NCBI GenBank assembly: GCA_900100895.1
Contig: FMTX01000011.1
Span: forward strand, 1-64,000
Length of the DNA stretch: 64,000 nucleotides
DNA from: Lachnospiraceae bacterium YSD2013
Lineage (GTDB): Bacteria; Bacillota; Clostridia; Lachnospirales; Lachnospiraceae
Direction of reading: 5' to 3'
This document shows, in pieces, positions 8,633 to 17,192 of the stretch. Both the position numbers and the translations under genes were made by a program. Under the pieces are notes generated by a model. That model did no database searches and was not told where the DNA came from. It saw only the letters and a program-made list of their open reading frames with translations. How positions within the stretch are numbered: the stretch's first letter is position 1; each line of letters opens with the position of its first letter.

Positions 8633-10333
8633 ATGGAAAATTGGAAATTCGGCGAGCTTGAATACACCCGCCCGGACTTCGAAACTGCCAAGACTTTTGT
8701 AACCGGGCAGATCGAAAAGATTAAAAACGCCAAGAGTGCCGATGAAGTATTCTCGGCCATGGCTGAAGCTGATGATTATATGGACAAGTTACGTGACCTG
8801 TACACCATAATTTCAATCAGACATACTCTTGATACCAAGGACAAGTTCTATGAAGAGGAAAATGAATGGTTCGGTCAGCAGTACCCCCTGTTTTCTCCTG
8901 TAAGCGTTGAGTACGTTCAGACACTTGCGGGCAGCCCTTTCAGAAAGAATATCGAGGCCAAGTACGGTAAGACTCTTTTTACCGACATTGAACTTTCCAT
9001 CAAGAGCTTTTGCGAAAAGAACATTCCTCTTCAGCAGAAAGAAAATCTTCTTACCGACGAGTACCAGAAGATTATGGCAGGCTGCGAAATTTCTTTTGAC
9101 GGAAAGACTCTTAACCTTTACGGCATAATGAAATACTTCGAGCACGAGGACAGAGAGAAGAGAAAGACCGCATTTAAGGCATACTCCGACTTCTATCATG
9201 ACAACGAGAAGAGACTTGAGGAAATCTGGGACGAGCTTATTAAGATTCGTAACGAAATGGGTCGCAATCTTGGATTTGAGAACTTCATTCCCCTCGGATA
9301 CATGAGACAGGGCAGAACCGATTACGGTGTTAAGGAAGTTGAATCCTTTAGAGCACAGGTTAAGGAAGTTCTTGTTCCTCTTTGCGAGAAGCTTTACAAG
9401 GCTCAGGCCAAGAGACTCGGCATCGACAAGGTTTATGCTTTTGATGAGAAGATGATATTTGCCGACGGCAATGCGGTTCCTGCGGGCGATGATGACTTCA
9501 TGATTGAAGAAGCTCGCAAGATGTATCACAAGATCAGCCCCGAGACCGGTGAGTTCATCGATTTCATGATTGAGCACGATCTTATGGACTTAAAGAACAA
9601 GCCCGGCAAGGCTTCCACAGGATACATGACCATGATTGTCGGCAAGAAAGCTCCGTTCGTGTTCTCTTGCTTTAACCAGACAATCTTTGATATGCAGGTT
9701 CTTACTCACGAGCTCGGACATGCTTTTGCGGGATATATGGCTATGAGACATCAGCCTATTTCGAGCTATTACATGGAGTCTACCGATATAGCGGAGATTC
9801 ATTCCATGTCAATGGAGCAGTTCTCTTATCCTTATGCAGAGAATTTCTTTGGCAAGGATGCCGATAAGTTCAGATTCGCTCACCTTCAGGAGGCTATTAC
9901 CTTTGTACCTTTCGGTGTTGCGGTGGATGAGTTCCAGCATATTTGCTATGCCAATGAAAATCTTACTCCCAAGGAGCGTACCTACGAGTGGCACAAACTC
10001 GAAGAGAAGTACATGCCCTGGAGAACATACGACAACGACGAGTTCATGGAGAGAGGCGGATACTGGTACCACAAGCTTCACATCTACCTATATCCTATGT
10101 ACTACATTAACTACACGCTTACCACTATGGGTGCTATGGAGTTTAAGTCGAAGGACCATGAAAATCACGAGAAGGCTTGGGATGATTACCTTAAGCTTTG
10201 CAAGTGCGGCGGAAGTCTTTCATATCTTGAAACTCTTAAGCATGCCAATGTCTCCAATCCTTTTGAGGCAGGCTCTGTTAAGAAGTCTACAGCTTATGCG
10301 GCTGAGATTCTTCTTGATGCAATTAAGGACTGA
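8633..10333 (+). CDS. M3 family zinc oligoendopeptidase
   Basis: This is a cytoplasmic metallopeptidase that trims short peptides. The 566-residue length fits the shorter bacterial M3 group. The zinc motif H359-E-L-G-H363 lies in VLTHELGHAFAGY, followed by the third ligand region ESTDIAEIHSMSME. There is no signal peptide. It stands alone between terminators, with a GAGAGGTATAAGGA ribosome site. PepF-like and PZ-peptidase-like subgroups cannot be separated confidently by reading alone. Confidence 0.93.
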   Translation: MENWKFGELEYTRPDFETAKTFVTGQIEKIKNAKSADEVFSAMAEADDYMDKLRDLYTIISIRHTLDTKDKFYEEENEWFGQQYPLFSPVSVEYVQTLAGSPFRKNIEAKYGKTLFTDIELSIKSFCEKNIPLQQKENLLTDEYQKIMAGCEISFDGKTLNLYGIMKYFEHEDREKRKTAFKAYSDFYHDNEKRLEEIWDELIKIRNEMGRNLGFENFIPLGYMRQGRTDYGVKEVESFRAQVKEVLVPLCEKLYKAQAKRLGIDKVYAFDEKMIFADGNAVPAGDDDFMIEEARKMYHKISPETGEFIDFMIEHDLMDLKNKPGKASTGYMTMIVGKKAPFVFSCFNQTIFDMQVLTHELGHAFAGYMAMRHQPISSYYMESTDIAEIHSMSMEQFSYPYAENFFGKDADKFRFAHLQEAITFVPFGVAVDEFQHICYANENLTPKERTYEWHKLEEKYMPWRTYDNDEFMERGGYWYHKLHIYLYPMYYINYTLTTMGAMEFKSKDHENHEKAWDDYLKLCKCGGSLSYLETLKHANVSNPFEAGSVKKSTAYAAEILLDAIKD

Positions 10334-10360
10334 TTGATACAAAGAAAAAGATAGTGATAT

Positions 10361-10398
10361 AAGACCACCTGTTTTTTAAAAAGGCAGGTGGTCTTTCT
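10361..10398 (+). terminator. Intrinsic terminator after the M3 peptidase
   Basis: AAGACCACCTG (10361-10371) pairs perfectly with CAGGTGGTCTT (10385-10395), followed by a T-rich tail. Confidence 0.9.
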
Positions 10399-10423
10399 TT
10401 ACTACAAATTGTACAGAAAAACG

Positions 10424-10443
10424 ATAAACTATATAGAGTTTAT
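10424..10443. promoter_or_regulatory. Inverted repeat upstream of the xylanase gene
   Basis: ATAAACT (10424-10430) and AGTTTAT (10437-10443) flank ATATAG. It overlaps a weak promoter-like pair (TTGTAC 10409-10414, TATATA 10430-10435, spacer only 15). A second repeat, TGTGCGC (10489-10495) with GCGCACA (10536-10542), lies further down the 180-base leader. Regulation of the xylanase by such sites is inference. Confidence 0.35.
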
Positions 10444-10581
10444 TATAAGTGTCTGACTATTTCGCCAATACTTGCTAATAATAACGTATGTGCGCATAAA
10501 ATGTGTAGAAAATAGCAAAATCTGACATGTATTGCGCGCACAACTTGTGTTACCATTTTCTTGCGAAAGGAGGTAGCACTT

Positions 10582-12426
10582 ATGAGGAGAAAACTCAAAG
10601 GCATTGTTCTGTCTCTCATATTGGTTCTTCAGCTTGCTGTGCCTAGCATAAAAGCTTATGCGGCTGAGACACTTTATGACAACAGAACAGGAACGCAGGA
10701 CGGATACAGCTTTGAGCTGTGGAAGGACTACGGAAATACCAGTATGACTCTTAACGCGGGGGGAAATTTTGAGTGCAGTTGGAGCAATATTGGTAATGCC
10801 CTTTTCAGAAAGGGCCAGAAGTTCGACAGTACCCGTACTTACAGTCAGATGGGTAACATTTCTGTCGAATACGGCTGTAACTATCAGCCGAACGGTAATT
10901 CTTACCTCTGTGTCTACGGCTGGATGAAGAATCCGCTTGTAGAGTACTACATCGTAGACAGCTGGGGCAGCTGGCGTCCGCCGGGAGCATCACCGAAGGG
11001 TCAGATTACCGTTGATGGAGGTACTTACGATGTATACGAGACAACTCGTTACAATCAGCCTTCCATCGAAGGAAACACTACATTCCAGCAGTACTGGAGT
11101 GTACGCACATCCAAGCGTACAAGCGGAACCATTTCCGTTACCGAGCACTTTAAGGCTTGGGAGCGCATGGGCATGAGATGCGGTAACCTTTATGAGACCG
11201 CACTTACCGTTGAAGGCTATCAGAGCAGCGGTACTGCCAACGTTTACAAGAACGTTCTTACCATCGGCGGAAACGGCGGCGGTAACCAGGGTGGCAACCA
11301 AGGCGGAAATCAAGGTGGCAACCAGGGTGGCAATCAGGGCGGCAACACCGGTTCATCAGGCGGTGACACCACAGTTCAGTGCGAAAGCATGAGCATCAGC
11401 GGCCCTTACGCAGGCAAAATAGGCAATCCTTTTAACGGTGTCGCATTATATGCCAATAACGATGCGGTTACTTACAATCAGTACTTTGCATACGGTACTC
11501 ACGATTTTACATTGAGAGCCTGCTCGAACAATAACAACATGGCGAGAGTAGACTTACAGATCGGTGGCGAGTACAAGGGAACCTTCTACTATGGCGGTTC
11601 ATATCCCGCAGAGTACACCATTAAGAATGTAAGTCACAAGACCGGCAACCAGGAAGTTAAGCTTATCGTAACAGCCGATGACGGCAACTGGGACGCTTAT
11701 ATCGATTACTTTAAGATAAGCGGCGGTTCGGGCGAAAGCTCAGGCGGAAACGGCGGCGGAAATCAGTCCGGTAACCAGGGTGGCAACAACACAGGCTACG
11801 TACAGCCTCAGCCCACCGGTAAGCTCGTAGCGCTTACTTTTGACGACGGACCTTCCTCAACTACCAACGATGTGCTCGATGTCCTTGAAAGATACGATGT
11901 TAAGGCTACATTCTTCCTTATCGGCCAAAATGTTAACTCTAACACCATGGCTACAATGCAGAGACAGGTAAGAATGGGTTGCGAACTTGCCAACCACACA
12001 TACACTCACGAAGACCTGGCTTACAAGAGCGCACAGGACATTAAGAATCAGGTGGAGTGGTGCAGCTCAGCCATCAAGAACACTGTCGGAGTGGATGTTA
12101 AGTTCTTCAGAGCACCCAATCTTTCGGTGAACAACACGGTTTATCAGAGCGTTGATCTTCCTTTCATTCAGGGCATCACCTGCAACGACTGGGAATCCTA
12201 CGTATCCGCAAGCCAGAGAGCAAGCACGGTGCTTAACAGCGTTCAGGACGGAAGCATAATACTGCTTCACGACTTCCAGGGGAACTACAACACCGTACAG
12301 GCGCTTCCCACTATCATCGAAAGCCTCAAGAACCAGGGCTACACATTTGTAACCCTTAGCGAGCTTTTCGAACTCAAGGGAGTTAACCCTAATCAGGAAT
12401 ACAAGAGCTGGTCAAGAGTTCCGTAA
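10582..12426 (+). CDS. Secreted modular GH11 endo-xylanase / CBM36 / CE4 deacetylase
   Basis: A 614-residue secreted enzyme that cuts the xylan backbone and removes its acetyl groups. ATG 10582 has AAAGGAGG 8 bases upstream. Modules in order: signal peptide cleaved near AYA-AE (about residue 27); GH11 xylanase (about 30-225) with likely nucleophile E121 in [11 protein letters not shown] and acid/base E211 in VEGYQSSG; a GGNQ-repeat linker; a CBM36-like xylan-binding domain (about 263-380); a second Gly/Asn/Gln linker; and a CE4 polysaccharide deacetylase with TFDDG at 419-423, HTYTH, FFRAPN and LLHDF. The same architecture is known from Pseudobutyrivibrio xylanivorans. No sortase or dockerin signal is present, so it is probably released. 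Confidence 0.95.
   Translation: MRRKLKGIVLSLILVLQLAVPSIKAYAAETLYDNRTGTQDGYSFELWKDYGNTSMTLNAGGNFECSWSNIGNALFRKGQKFDSTRTYSQMGNISVEYGCNYQPNGNSYLCVYGWMKNPLVEYYIVDSWGSWRPPGASPKGQITVDGGTYDVYETTRYNQPSIEGNTTFQQYWSVRTSKRTSGTISVTEHFKAWERMGMRCGNLYETALTVEGYQSSGTANVYKNVLTIGGNGGGNQGGNQGGNQGGNQGGNQGGNTGSSGGDTTVQCESMSISGPYAGKIGNPFNGVALYANNDAVTYNQYFAYGTHDFTLRACSNNNNMARVDLQIGGEYKGTFYYGGSYPAEYTIKNVSHKTGNQEVKLIVTADDGNWDAYIDYFKISGGSGESSGGNGGGNQSGNQGGNNTGYVQPQPTGKLVALTFDDGPSSTTNDVLDVLERYDVKATFFLIGQNVNSNTMATMQRQVRMGCELANHTYTHEDLAYKSAQDIKNQVEWCSSAIKNTVGVDVKFFRAPNLSVNNTVYQSVDLPFIQGITCNDWESYVSASQRASTVLNSVQDGSIILLHDFQGNYNTVQALPTIIESLKNQGYTFVTLSELFELKGVNPNQEYKSWSRVP
11275..11348 (+). repeat. 12-base tandem repeats encoding the GGNQ linker
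   Basis: About five copies of a 12-base unit (variants of GGTGGCAACCAG) encode Gly-Gly-Asn-Gln repeats between the GH11 and CBM36 modules. Third-base variation between units suggests the repeat is not very recent. Slippage here could change linker length. Confidence 0.9.
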
Positions 12427-12444
12427 AAGAATATGTAAATAAAA

Positions 12445-12480
12445 AGAAGCTGTGTCGCTAACCTTAGTGACACAGCTTCT
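12445..12480. terminator. Bidirectional terminator between convergent genes
   Basis: A 16-base stem (12445-12460 with 12465-12480, one G-T wobble) lies between the xylanase stop and the stop of the minus-strand gene, overlapping the latter by two bases. On the minus strand it is followed by TTTTATTT, so it works best in that direction. Confidence 0.85.
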
Positions 12481-13072
12481 AATTTCCTGCGGCTGCGAAA
12501 AGTGCTTCAATCTCTTCCTGAGTAAGCATCTGATCGCCTCCGTGAATATCTTTATTAACGTTTGCAAGAACTTCGTTGACATCAATTTCTTCGGATGCTG
12601 CCGGAGGAGGTGCGGCCTCAGCCGGAGCGGGAGCGGGTGCCGGTGCGGCTCCCTGCGCGCCGACTTCACTTGCAAGCTTGTCGAAATCGACGGTGCTTCT
12701 GTTTGAAATATCCACATTATTCTGCGAAAGAAAATCGTTGTAATCATTGGAAGAAAGGTTGGTACGCTCTTCCTGATCGTTATGCCAGAACGTTCCGCGC
12801 TCATCGGCCGTAGTAGTCGAGTCGCCGGAACCACCGCCGCTTTGAGCCTGATTCATAAGCTCATACATCCAGGCACAATACTCCTCGTAAGTGATATGCC
12901 CGAATCGATACTTTTCCTCATAGGTCATGTTCGTCTGGTACCACTTAATAATAGGGTTACGAGGCACATTCGGAGGGATTTCCGCTTTGGCGTATAACTC
13001 CATAATCGGGCTGTATACTATTATTTTCTTTTCTTTTCTGCCTTCATTTTCCGAAGAATTATTTTCACCCAT
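12479..13072 (-). CDS. Hypothetical protein with Ala/Pro linker and FliM-like C-terminal switch peptide
   Basis: A 197-residue, probably soluble protein that I do not recognise as a whole. It has a charged N-terminus, an aromatic-rich segment (MTYEEKYRFGHITYEEYCAWMYELM, written here as its core YEEYCAWMYEL, residues 49-73), a Gly/Ser linker, a low-complexity Ala/Pro stretch (about residues 140-158), and a C-terminal MLTQEEIEALFAAAG. The last segment resembles the conserved LSQxEIDALL peptide at the N-terminus of FliM/FliY flagellar switch proteins, which binds CheY-phosphate or CheC-type partners. Here it is at the extreme C-terminus. No flagellar gene is nearby. Confidence 0.7.
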   Translation of the reverse strand: MGENNSSENEGRKEKKIIVYSPIMELYAKAEIPPNVPRNPIIKWYQTNMTYEEKYRFGHITYEEYCAWMYELMNQAQSGGGSGDSTTTADERGTFWHNDQEERTNLSSNDYNDFLSQNNVDISNRSTVDFDKLASEVGAQGAAPAPAPAPAEAAPPPAASEEIDVNEVLANVNKDIHGGDQMLTQEEIEALFAAAGN

Positions 13073-13098
13073 AGTTTCATTTTACGAAAAAATATTAA

Positions 13099-13110
13099 TG
13101 AAACGTTACA
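13099..13110. promoter_or_regulatory. LacI-family-like operator
   Basis: TGAAACGTTACA is a one-mismatch version of the TGAAACGTTTCA palindrome used by several LacI-type regulators. It lies between the divergent FliM-peptide gene and the xylose isomerase remnant. No LacI regulator is adjacent. Confidence 0.35.
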
Positions 13111-13142
13111 AGCGTTATTTTTATAAAATTTTTACACTAAAG

Positions 13143-13156
13143 TTAGCATATGCTAA
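13143..13156. promoter_or_regulatory. Perfect palindrome TTAGCATATGCTAA
   Basis: A 14-base perfect palindrome ending one base before the -35 of the xylose isomerase remnant promoter. Its position suits an operator. Confidence 0.5.
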
Positions 13157-13185
13157 TTAACGAATGGCGTAGTTGCAACTATAAT
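13157..13185 (+). promoter_or_regulatory. Promoter of the xylose isomerase remnant, with overlapping palindrome
   Basis: TTAACG (13157-13162), a 17-base spacer and a consensus TATAAT (13180-13185). A second perfect palindrome, TAGTTGCAACTA (13170-13181), overlaps the -10. The promoter therefore looks intact and regulated. Confidence 0.65.
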
Positions 13186-13226
13186 CAAGCTACATGATTA
13201 CAAAATTACATGTGAGGAGGTACTAT

Positions 13227-13637
13227 ATGAGTGATATTTTTACAAGCGTCCCCGTGATTAAATACGAGGGACCAAAGAGCACCAACCCCTTTTCTTTTAA
13301 GTATTACGACCCCGAGAGAGTGGTTCTCGGTAAGAAGATGAAGGAGCAGCTTCCTTTTGCCATGGCCTGGTGGCACAACCTTGGTGTCAACGGTGTGGAC
13401 ATGTTCGGACTTTTGAAGGCTGCTGAGATTATCGAGGACGGCAGAATCGAAGGATTCACCAAAGAAAAATACTCAAGCTTTGATTCGGAGCTTGGCAGAA
13501 AGATTCGGGACGGAAGAGCTACCCTTACCGAGCTTTCCAACAAGGCTTGCGAACTCAAGGGTATGAACACACCCGTTTCCGGCAAGCAGGAATATCTCGA
13601 GGCAGTACTTAATAACATAATGCTTTCGGGCGTATAA
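13227..13637 (+). pseudogene. Internally deleted xylose isomerase (N- and C-terminal parts fused in frame)
   Basis: The 136-residue product begins like a clostridial XylA (IKYEGPKSTNPFSFKYYDPE, then FAMAWWHNLGVNGVDMFG) up to about residue 61. It then continues directly with the XylA C-terminus (LLKAAEIIEDGRIEGFT, RKIRDGRATLTELSNKA, SGKQEYLEAVLNNIM). Full enzymes are about 440 residues, so roughly 300 residues, including every known catalytic and metal-binding residue, are missing. Frame, start and stop are intact, ATG 13227 has GAGGAGG 6 bases upstream, and promoter and terminator are present. It cannot isomerise xylose. It is either a fresh in-frame deletion or a retained small protein, possibly acting on XylA oligomers; the second idea is speculation. 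Confidence 0.85.
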
Positions 13638-13669
13638 ACAATAATTAAATAATGAATAAGAGTTAGATT

Positions 13670-13702
13670 GGCCGGTGTGCGTATTGCATACCGGCCTTTC
13701 TA
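13670..13702 (+). terminator. Intrinsic terminator after the xylose isomerase remnant
   Basis: GGCCGGTGTGC (13670-13680) pairs with GCATACCGGCC (13686-13696) with one G-T wobble and a 5-base loop, followed by TTTCT. Confidence 0.85.
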
Positions 13703-13758
13703 CGCGTAATTTGCCACACCCACCCAATTACAGTTTTCTAATTTGTTCCAAAATTGAA

Positions 13759-13786
13759 TTGACAAAAGAAATTAATGTGATATCAT
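13759..13786 (+). promoter_or_regulatory. Promoter of the ABC-SPFH operon
   Basis: TTGACA (13759-13764), a 16-base spacer and TATCAT (13781-13786). The -10 is embedded in the paired palindromes at 13778-13796, so a repressor there would block polymerase. Confidence 0.7.
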
Positions 13787-13796
13787 AATGATATCA
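13778..13796. promoter_or_regulatory. Tandem palindromes TGATATCA-TAA-TGATATCA
   Basis: Two perfect 8-base palindromes separated by three bases, so the whole 19-base element is both a direct and an inverted repeat. It covers the -10 of the operon promoter and is a strong operator candidate. No classical repressor is encoded beside it, though the operon carries a ribbon-helix-helix protein. Confidence 0.6.
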
Positions 13797-13831
13797 AACA
13801 ACAACACAGAGTCTATTTACGGAGGCTTAAA

Positions 13832-14548
13832 ATGAGTGTATTAACTATTGAGAATTACACAAAGGTTTACAGCGGCGACAAAAAGGCCGCAGACAATGTT
13901 TCTTTGACCGTTGAAAGCGGTGATATATACGGATTCATCGGCCACAACGGTGCAGGTAAGAGTACTACCATTAGAGCAATCGTGGGCGTGCTTGATTTTA
14001 CTGACGGAGAGATTTTTATAGACGGTCATTCCGTTAAGAAAGAGCCTATGGAATGTAAGAAAATTACGGCTTACATCCCCGATAACCCGGATCTTTATGA
14101 GAACCTTACCGGTATTCAGTATTTAAATTTCGTGGCGGATGTATTTGACATCGATGCAGATGTAAGAGAAGCCCGCATTAAGGATTACGGCGACAGACTT
14201 GAGATTACGGAAGCGCTCGGCGACCCGATTTCTTCTTACTCACACGGTATGAAACAGAAGGTGGCAATCCTTTCGGCGTTAATCCACGAGCCTAAGTTAA
14301 TGGTTATGGACGAGCCTTTTGTGGGACTCGACCCCAAAGCCGCATTCATGCTCAAAGAAATCATGCACGAGATGTGCGCACGCGGTTCGGCAGTTTTCTT
14401 TTCCACCCATGTACTTGAAGTGGCAGAGAAGCTTTGCAACAAGGTAGCCATCATCAAGAAGGGGAAGATTATTGCACAGGGAACCATGGAAGAACTTACC
14501 GGCGGTAAGTCTCTTGAGGAAGTATTCCTGGAGGGTGTCAATGAATAA
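13832..14548 (+). CDS. ABC transporter ATP-binding protein
   Basis: This is a 238-residue cytoplasmic ATPase of an exporter-type ABC system. It has Walker A GHNGAGKSTT (about residues 36-45), a signature of the short form YSHGMKQKV, and Walker B LMVMDEPFVGLD followed by the H-loop in FFSTHV. The C-terminus stops soon after the H-loop, as in drug or peptide exporters of the CcmA type. Its stop overlaps the ATG of the permease by eight bases, so the two are translationally coupled. Confidence 0.93.
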   Translation: MSVLTIENYTKVYSGDKKAADNVSLTVESGDIYGFIGHNGAGKSTTIRAIVGVLDFTDGEIFIDGHSVKKEPMECKKITAYIPDNPDLYENLTGIQYLNFVADVFDIDADVREARIKDYGDRLEITEALGDPISSYSHGMKQKVAILSALIHEPKLMVMDEPFVGLDPKAAFMLKEIMHEMCARGSAVFFSTHVLEVAEKLCNKVAIIKKGKIIAQGTMEELTGGKSLEEVFLEGVNE

Positions 14549-16142
14549 CAAAAATGTTCTTTTGCTAAAGACTCTTCTTCGGTCCACCAGCAGTCTCAAC
14601 GTTTTGAAGACATCCAAGGACGGCAAGAAAAAGGGTAAGATAATCGGAACTTTTATAGCGTATATAGTTTTGTACCTGATGCTTCTTACGTACAGCGTGC
14701 TTATGGCGATGGGCTACGGTAAGGTGGGACTTACGGATGCGATGCCCATGTTACTTACCATGATACTTACGGCTCTTGCATTCATGCTGACCATTCTTAA
14801 GAGTAACAGTTATCTGTACGGCTTCAAGGAATACGACATGCTGATGGCAATGCCTTTTACCGAGAAGACGGTTGTGGGAAGCAAGTTCATGTATATGTAT
14901 CTTAAGAGTCTTCCCTGGTACTTAACGATGTCGATAGCAATGCTAATCGGCTACGCAATGTATGCTAAGCCCGCGATTGCGGTATATCCGATATGGATAG
15001 TGCTTTCGATGTTTATTCCTGTAATTCCGATGCTTGTGGCAAGCTTATTAAGCTTTGTGGTAGCTAAGATCAGCGCGGCCTTTAAGTATTGGAAAGCTGT
15101 GCAGGCGATACTGCTTTTTGCGGTAATTATTTTAAGCTTCTTCTCAAGATTTTTCATAGAGAAGATAATCAAAGACGACAGTGTGGATGAGATTCTTCAG
15201 GGCACGGCTTCTTTTACCGAAAACTTTGAGAAGATATACCTTCCCGCCAAGTGGTTCAGGGAAGGCGCGACGGAACTTAAGATTTCAAGCATTCTTTTGC
15301 TCATAGGCGGATCGGTACTGCTGTTTGAACTTGTATTTGTAATCATAGCGCGCTCTTACAAGAGACTTAACAGCGCCATGAAGACAAGCGTAGCAAGACA
15401 CGCTTACAAGCTTACGAGGCAAAAGAAAAACAGCGTCGCAAAGAGCATGGCCTTCAAGGAAATCAAGCGTTTCACCGGTTCGATTCCTTATCTTACCAAT
15501 GCCGGCGCAGGTTACGTGATGGCAGTCGGTGTGGGTATTGCGGCACTGTTTGTGGGACTTGATAAAATCATCGGAGCAATCACCACGGGAGCGCCTGTAA
15601 CAGGTGACATGGTGAAAGCGGCAATTCCTTTTATTGTATATTTCTTAACCGGCATGATGGCACTTACTTGTTCATCACCTTCTCTGGAAGGCAAGAACTA
15701 TTGGATTATCAAGTCGCTGCCCATATCTTACAAGGACATTTATCTTGGCAAGATATTAGCTAACCTTTACATATCGATTCCTGCGCAGATTATCGCTACA
15801 TTGGGCTTATGTATAGGCGGCAAGTGCGGTATCATTGAGACAGTAGGGTACATTTTGCTGGGAGTTGTGCTGTGCGTATTCTCCGCGACGTTTGGCTGCG
15901 AGTGCGGCATCAGATTTATGAAGCTTGACTGGGAGAACGATGTCGAAGTGGTTAAGCAGGGCACGGCAGTTGTGGTATACATGTTCCCCAACATGATACT
16001 TACAATGATTATGCTTGTCGGCGGAGCAATTCTTTCGGCATTGATCGGTAAGGTATTTGTGGTAGTTACGGCAATGCTTGTTTACGGGTTACTTACCGCA
16101 GTATGTATGATGAGAGTAATGGCTTTGGCCAAGAGAAGATAA
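14541..16142 (+). CDS. ABC transporter permease (large exporter-type membrane subunit)
   Basis: A 533-residue polytopic membrane protein with about 12 hydrophobic segments. ATG 14541 is preferred over the upstream in-frame ATG at 14472 because GGAGGG lies 5 bases before it and the longer reading overlaps the ATPase gene extensively. It shows no substrate-specific motif. Proteins of this size and layout, following a CcmA-like ATPase, are found in Firmicutes operons for bacteriocin or antibiotic resistance, but the cargo here cannot be inferred. Confidence 0.85.
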   Translation: MNNKNVLLLKTLLRSTSSLNVLKTSKDGKKKGKIIGTFIAYIVLYLMLLTYSVLMAMGYGKVGLTDAMPMLLTMILTALAFMLTILKSNSYLYGFKEYDMLMAMPFTEKTVVGSKFMYMYLKSLPWYLTMSIAMLIGYAMYAKPAIAVYPIWIVLSMFIPVIPMLVASLLSFVVAKISAAFKYWKAVQAILLFAVIILSFFSRFFIEKIIKDDSVDEILQGTASFTENFEKIYLPAKWFREGATELKISSILLLIGGSVLLFELVFVIIARSYKRLNSAMKTSVARHAYKLTRQKKNSVAKSMAFKEIKRFTGSIPYLTNAGAGYVMAVGVGIAALFVGLDKIIGAITTGAPVTGDMVKAAIPFIVYFLTGMMALTCSSPSLEGKNYWIIKSLPISYKDIYLGKILANLYISIPAQIIATLGLCIGGKCGIIETVGYILLGVVLCVFSATFGCECGIRFMKLDWENDVEVVKQGTAVVVYMFPNMILTMIMLVGGAILSALIGKVFVVVTAMLVYGLLTAVCMMRVMALAKRR

Positions 16143-16160
16143 CTTATGGAGGTTAATCGT

Positions 16161-17171
16161 ATGGAAGAGAAAATCTTAAACATTAAAAAGAACGGAATGG
16201 GCGCTTTGCTTCTTATTCTTTTGTCGCAGATTGCCGCGGTTGCGGGAACGGTATATACTGCAATGAGTATTCAGAAGCCCGGAAGGTTTGAAGGTTTGTA
16301 TATTGCTGTTATGGTGATATGTATTCTTTATCTGTCGCTTAGCTTTATACTTTACGGCGGTCTTAAGGTGTTAAAGCCCCAGGAAGCTATCGTACTTACA
16401 CTTTTTGGTAAGTATTACGGCACGTTAAAGGGCGACGGATTCTATTTTGTTAACCCCTTTGTAACCGCTATCAACCCTGCGGCCAATACAAGGCTTAACC
16501 AGAGCGGAGATGTTAAGGCGGGCCTTCCTGTCAATGCCACAGGCTTTGAAATGCCTTCCAAGAAGCTTTCTTTGAAGATTATGACTTTAAACAACACCAG
16601 ACAGAAGATTAACGACTGCCTCGGTAACCCTATCGAAATCGGTATTGCCGTTACATGGAGAATCGTTGATACCGCCAAGGCTGTATTTAACGTAGAGAAC
16701 TACAAAGAGTTTCTTTCGCTGCAGTGTGACGCCGCTCTTCGAAATATCGTAAGAATCTACCCTTACGACGTAGCCAAGAACGTGGATACCACAGGTGACG
16801 GTCAGGCTGATGAAGGCTCACTCAGAGGCTCCAGCGAAATCGTGGCAGAAAGAATTAAGAAGGAAATCCAGGAACGCGTTAATCTCGCCGGTATCGAAAT
16901 CGTAGAGTCAAGAATCACATATCTTGCATACGCTCCCGAAATCGCAGCGGCTATGTTGCAGCGTCAGCAGGCTTCGGCAATCATCGACGCAAGAAAGATG
17001 ATCGTGGACGGTGCGGTAGGCATGGTGGAACTTGCTCTTGAAAGACTTAACGAGAACCACGTGGTAGACCTTGACGAAGAAAGAAAGGCAGCAATGGTTT
17101 CCAACCTTCTCGTAGTATTGTGCGGCAACCATGACGCTCAGCCTGTTGTCAACTCAGGCAGCTTATATTAA
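16161..17171 (+). CDS. SPFH/band-7 domain membrane protein
   Basis: A 336-residue flotillin/stomatin-like protein. ATG 16161 has GGAGG 8 bases upstream; ATG 16146 would overlap that site. Two N-terminal membrane helices (about residues 15-35 and 43-65) are followed by the SPFH domain, with KPQEAIVLTLFGKYYGTLKG, a middle part with EIGIAVTWRIVDTAKAVFNV, and the typical EIVESRITYLAYAPEIAAAM near residue 260. SPFH proteins form large rings in membranes and stabilise or regulate neighbours such as proteases. It is followed by a small ribbon-helix-helix-like protein, a pairing common in Firmicutes. Confidence 0.9.
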   Translation: MEEKILNIKKNGMGALLLILLSQIAAVAGTVYTAMSIQKPGRFEGLYIAVMVICILYLSLSFILYGGLKVLKPQEAIVLTLFGKYYGTLKGDGFYFVNPFVTAINPAANTRLNQSGDVKAGLPVNATGFEMPSKKLSLKIMTLNNTRQKINDCLGNPIEIGIAVTWRIVDTAKAVFNVENYKEFLSLQCDAALRNIVRIYPYDVAKNVDTTGDGQADEGSLRGSSEIVAERIKKEIQERVNLAGIEIVESRITYLAYAPEIAAAMLQRQQASAIIDARKMIVDGAVGMVELALERLNENHVVDLDEERKAAMVSNLLVVLCGNHDAQPVVNSGSLY

Positions 17172-17192
17172 AATGTCAGAAAGTGGTGTAAA

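Noticed and set aside
8813-9577. Minus-strand open frame of 254 residues opposite the M3 peptidase
   Set aside because: It is antisense to a well-supported peptidase, with no homologous motif of its own.
11275-11348. Regular short repeats resembling a CRISPR array
   Set aside because: The unit is 12 bases, contiguous without spacers, and encodes a GGNQ linker in frame.
15478-15488. GGTTCGATTCC, the T-loop pattern of a tRNA
   Set aside because: It lies inside the ABC permease coding frame, with no acceptor stem, anticodon arm or CCA nearby.
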